DNA from: an uncultured Eubacterium sp.
Lineage (GTDB): Bacteria; Bacillota; Clostridia; Peptostreptococcales; Anaerovoracaceae
DNA: 7,138 nt
Assembly (NCBI GenBank): GCA_900542385.1
Contig: UQNP01000093.1
Span: 1-7,138 of the forward strand
Direction of reading: 5' to 3'
Below are positions 6,450 through 7,138 of the stretch, in pieces; position 1 is the stretch's first letter; each line of letters starts with the position of its first letter. A program made the position numbers and the translations under genes. The notes beneath the pieces were generated by a model, which saw only the letters and a list, made by a program, of their open reading frames with translations, was not told the origin of the DNA and searched no databases.

Positions 6450-6485
6450 AGGAACGCCTGTGGACAGACGTTCCTCTTTTATTAT
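6450..6485. terminator. Rho-independent terminator between convergent genes
   Basis: AGGAACG (6450-6456) pairs with CGTTCCT (6469-6475); after one C/A mismatch, CTGT (6458-6461) can pair with ACAG (6464-6467). The stem is followed by CTTTTATTATTT. It lies 16 bp after the Crp/Fnr-type stop. On the minus strand the same stem is followed by AATTTATTT, so it may also end the convergent membrane-protein transcript, though with a weaker T tract. Confidence 0.85.
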
Positions 6486-6492
6486 TTGTTAT

Positions 6493-7050
6493 CTATACCG
6501 CGGGATACATTCCTCTCATGCCGGAACACGATTCGGCAAAGAGTACAAGTCCGGATACTGTGAGATATATGCCCCATATGACGCTGATACCAAACCATCC
6601 GAAAAGCGGATTTATCAGTATTACTGCCGTAAGCAGAAGATTCAGTATGCCTCCTGCAAGCATCCAGCCTGCACCGGGCACAGCATATTTCCTGAGCAAT
6701 ATGAATGAACGTATCTGATCGATCCCTCCAAGAAGCGCTATGAATCCGATGGCAAAAGCAAGCGTCGTTATCATCTGAACTGATCCGTAAGCATTTCCAA
6801 GGGCTGTCCACAGCATAAGGACTGCAAGCGCTGATAGTATTATACCGTTTGCTAAAGTCCATCCGTTTCTCTCTTTTGGTGTAACTCTGAAATAAGCAAC
6901 GATACTTGTGACTCCGTATATGCCGAGTCCTATGGTTATTATATATGAAAGACTCGTACCGAGAGCGAATGGATTCAAGAATGCGAACATTCCCAGTATC
7001 ATCATGATCAATGAAAATATTATCCCTGTTGTTTTGTTTATACTGTACAT
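6493..7050 (-). CDS. HdeD/DUF308-type multi-pass membrane protein
   Basis: A 185-residue integral membrane protein with six predicted helices at about 8-28, 33-53, 66-83, 91-111, 126-146 and 151-171. The pattern of paired hydrophobic helices, Gly-rich turns (GIYGVTSIVAYFR; GGIDQIRSF) and NP-F motifs after helices (LNPFALG at 25-31, INPLFGW at 146-152) is that of the HdeD/DUF308 family. HdeD itself is linked to acid resistance in Escherichia coli; in Firmicutes most members have no known role, so no function is assigned. The start is supported by AAAGGAG (complement of 7058-7064) seven bases before the ATG. Other minus-strand frames across this region give Arg/Cys/Ser-rich, non-membrane proteins and are discarded. 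It converges on the Crp/Fnr-type gene across a shared terminator. Confidence 0.85.
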   Translation of the reverse strand: MYSINKTTGIIFSLIMMILGMFAFLNPFALGTSLSYIITIGLGIYGVTSIVAYFRVTPKERNGWTLANGIILSALAVLMLWTALGNAYGSVQMITTLAFAIGFIALLGGIDQIRSFILLRKYAVPGAGWMLAGGILNLLLTAVILINPLFGWFGISVIWGIYLTVSGLVLFAESCSGMRGMYPAV

Positions 7051-7078
7051 ATGATTTCTCCTTTCGATTCAAATATGT

Positions 7079-7106
7079 TTTAAACTACTTTCATGATACA
7101 TCACAA
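7079..7106 (-). promoter_or_regulatory. Possible promoter of the DUF308-type gene
   Basis: Read on the minus strand, TTGTGA (complement of 7101-7106) and TTTAAA (complement of 7079-7084) are spaced 16 bp apart, each matching four of six bases of the -35 and -10 consensus. A start near 7070 would give a leader of about 20 bases including the ribosome-binding site. The match is modest and the region is AT-rich. Confidence 0.3.
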
Positions 7107-7120
7107 CGATGAATAAATCG

Positions 7121-7134
7121 GTTGTACAGACAAC
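7121..7134. repeat. Short inverted repeat upstream of the DUF308-type gene
   Basis: GTTGT (7121-7125) and ACAAC (7130-7134) form a perfect 5-bp dyad around a 4-bp centre (ACAG). A 14-bp dyad of this size and spacing is the general shape of Crp/Fnr-type operators, and it lies just upstream of the possible -35. The half-sites do not match the FNR (TTGAT) or CRP (TGTGA) consensus in register, so a regulatory role is only a possibility. Confidence 0.2.
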
Positions 7135-7138
7135 ATAG

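Noticed and set aside
6482..7072. 196-residue minus-strand frame overlapping the membrane-protein gene
   Set aside because: Its product is rich in Arg, Ser, Cys and His without domain character, and its start has no matching ribosome-binding site; the hydrophobic frame is the real gene.
1..7138. CRISPR array, tRNA or rRNA genes, insertion sequence ends
   Set aside because: I saw no regularly spaced direct repeats, no cloverleaf-like sequence, no rRNA stretches and no transposase; the gaps between genes are at most 168 bp.

Overview
The window looks like chromosomal DNA of a low-GC Gram-positive anaerobe, probably a Clostridia-type Firmicute. This rests on strong AGGAG-type ribosome-binding sites, AT-rich coding sequence with many ATA and AAA codons, an SseB-macro protein, and protein families common in that group. 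I cannot name a genus from sequence alone.

Positions 1-2283 hold the 3' part of a surface-polysaccharide (capsule or exopolysaccharide) cluster: two tandem, related GT32-type sugar transferases with DXD motifs (the first cut by the window edge) and one GT2 transferase. This part is visibly more AT-rich than what follows. Ten bases further on, at 2294-4497, come two DNA methyltransferase genes overlapping by four bases (ATGA). Both carry TSPPY (motif IV) before a DPF-x-GSGT motif I, the permuted beta-class order, and TSPPY suggests N4-cytosine methylation. The second protein is unusual: its first ~160 residues repeat the core of its own C-terminal methyltransferase domain but lack both the TSPPY motif and the SAM-binding motif, so it appears to be one live plus one dead half in a single chain. 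No restriction endonuclease is visible, so the pair is either orphan or has its partner elsewhere.

Positions 4498-4665 are a 168-bp gap. It contains a start-less reading frame that looks like the tail of a membrane protein, then an extended -10 promoter embedded in a perfect 9-bp inverted repeat. That promoter should drive a two-gene operon: an SseB-macro-domain fusion (4666-5706) and a Crp/Fnr-type regulator (5732-6433). The operon ends at a good hairpin terminator (6450-6485), shared by position with a convergent HdeD/DUF308-type membrane protein on the minus strand (6493-7050), whose promoter region fills the right edge.

Functionally I see three blocks: envelope glycan assembly, DNA modification, and a probably separately controlled ADP-ribose-related/regulatory operon. 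The best candidates for something undescribed are the methyltransferase with a fused pseudo-domain, and the atypical macro domain, which has an insertion in its ligand loop and an altered NAAN motif.
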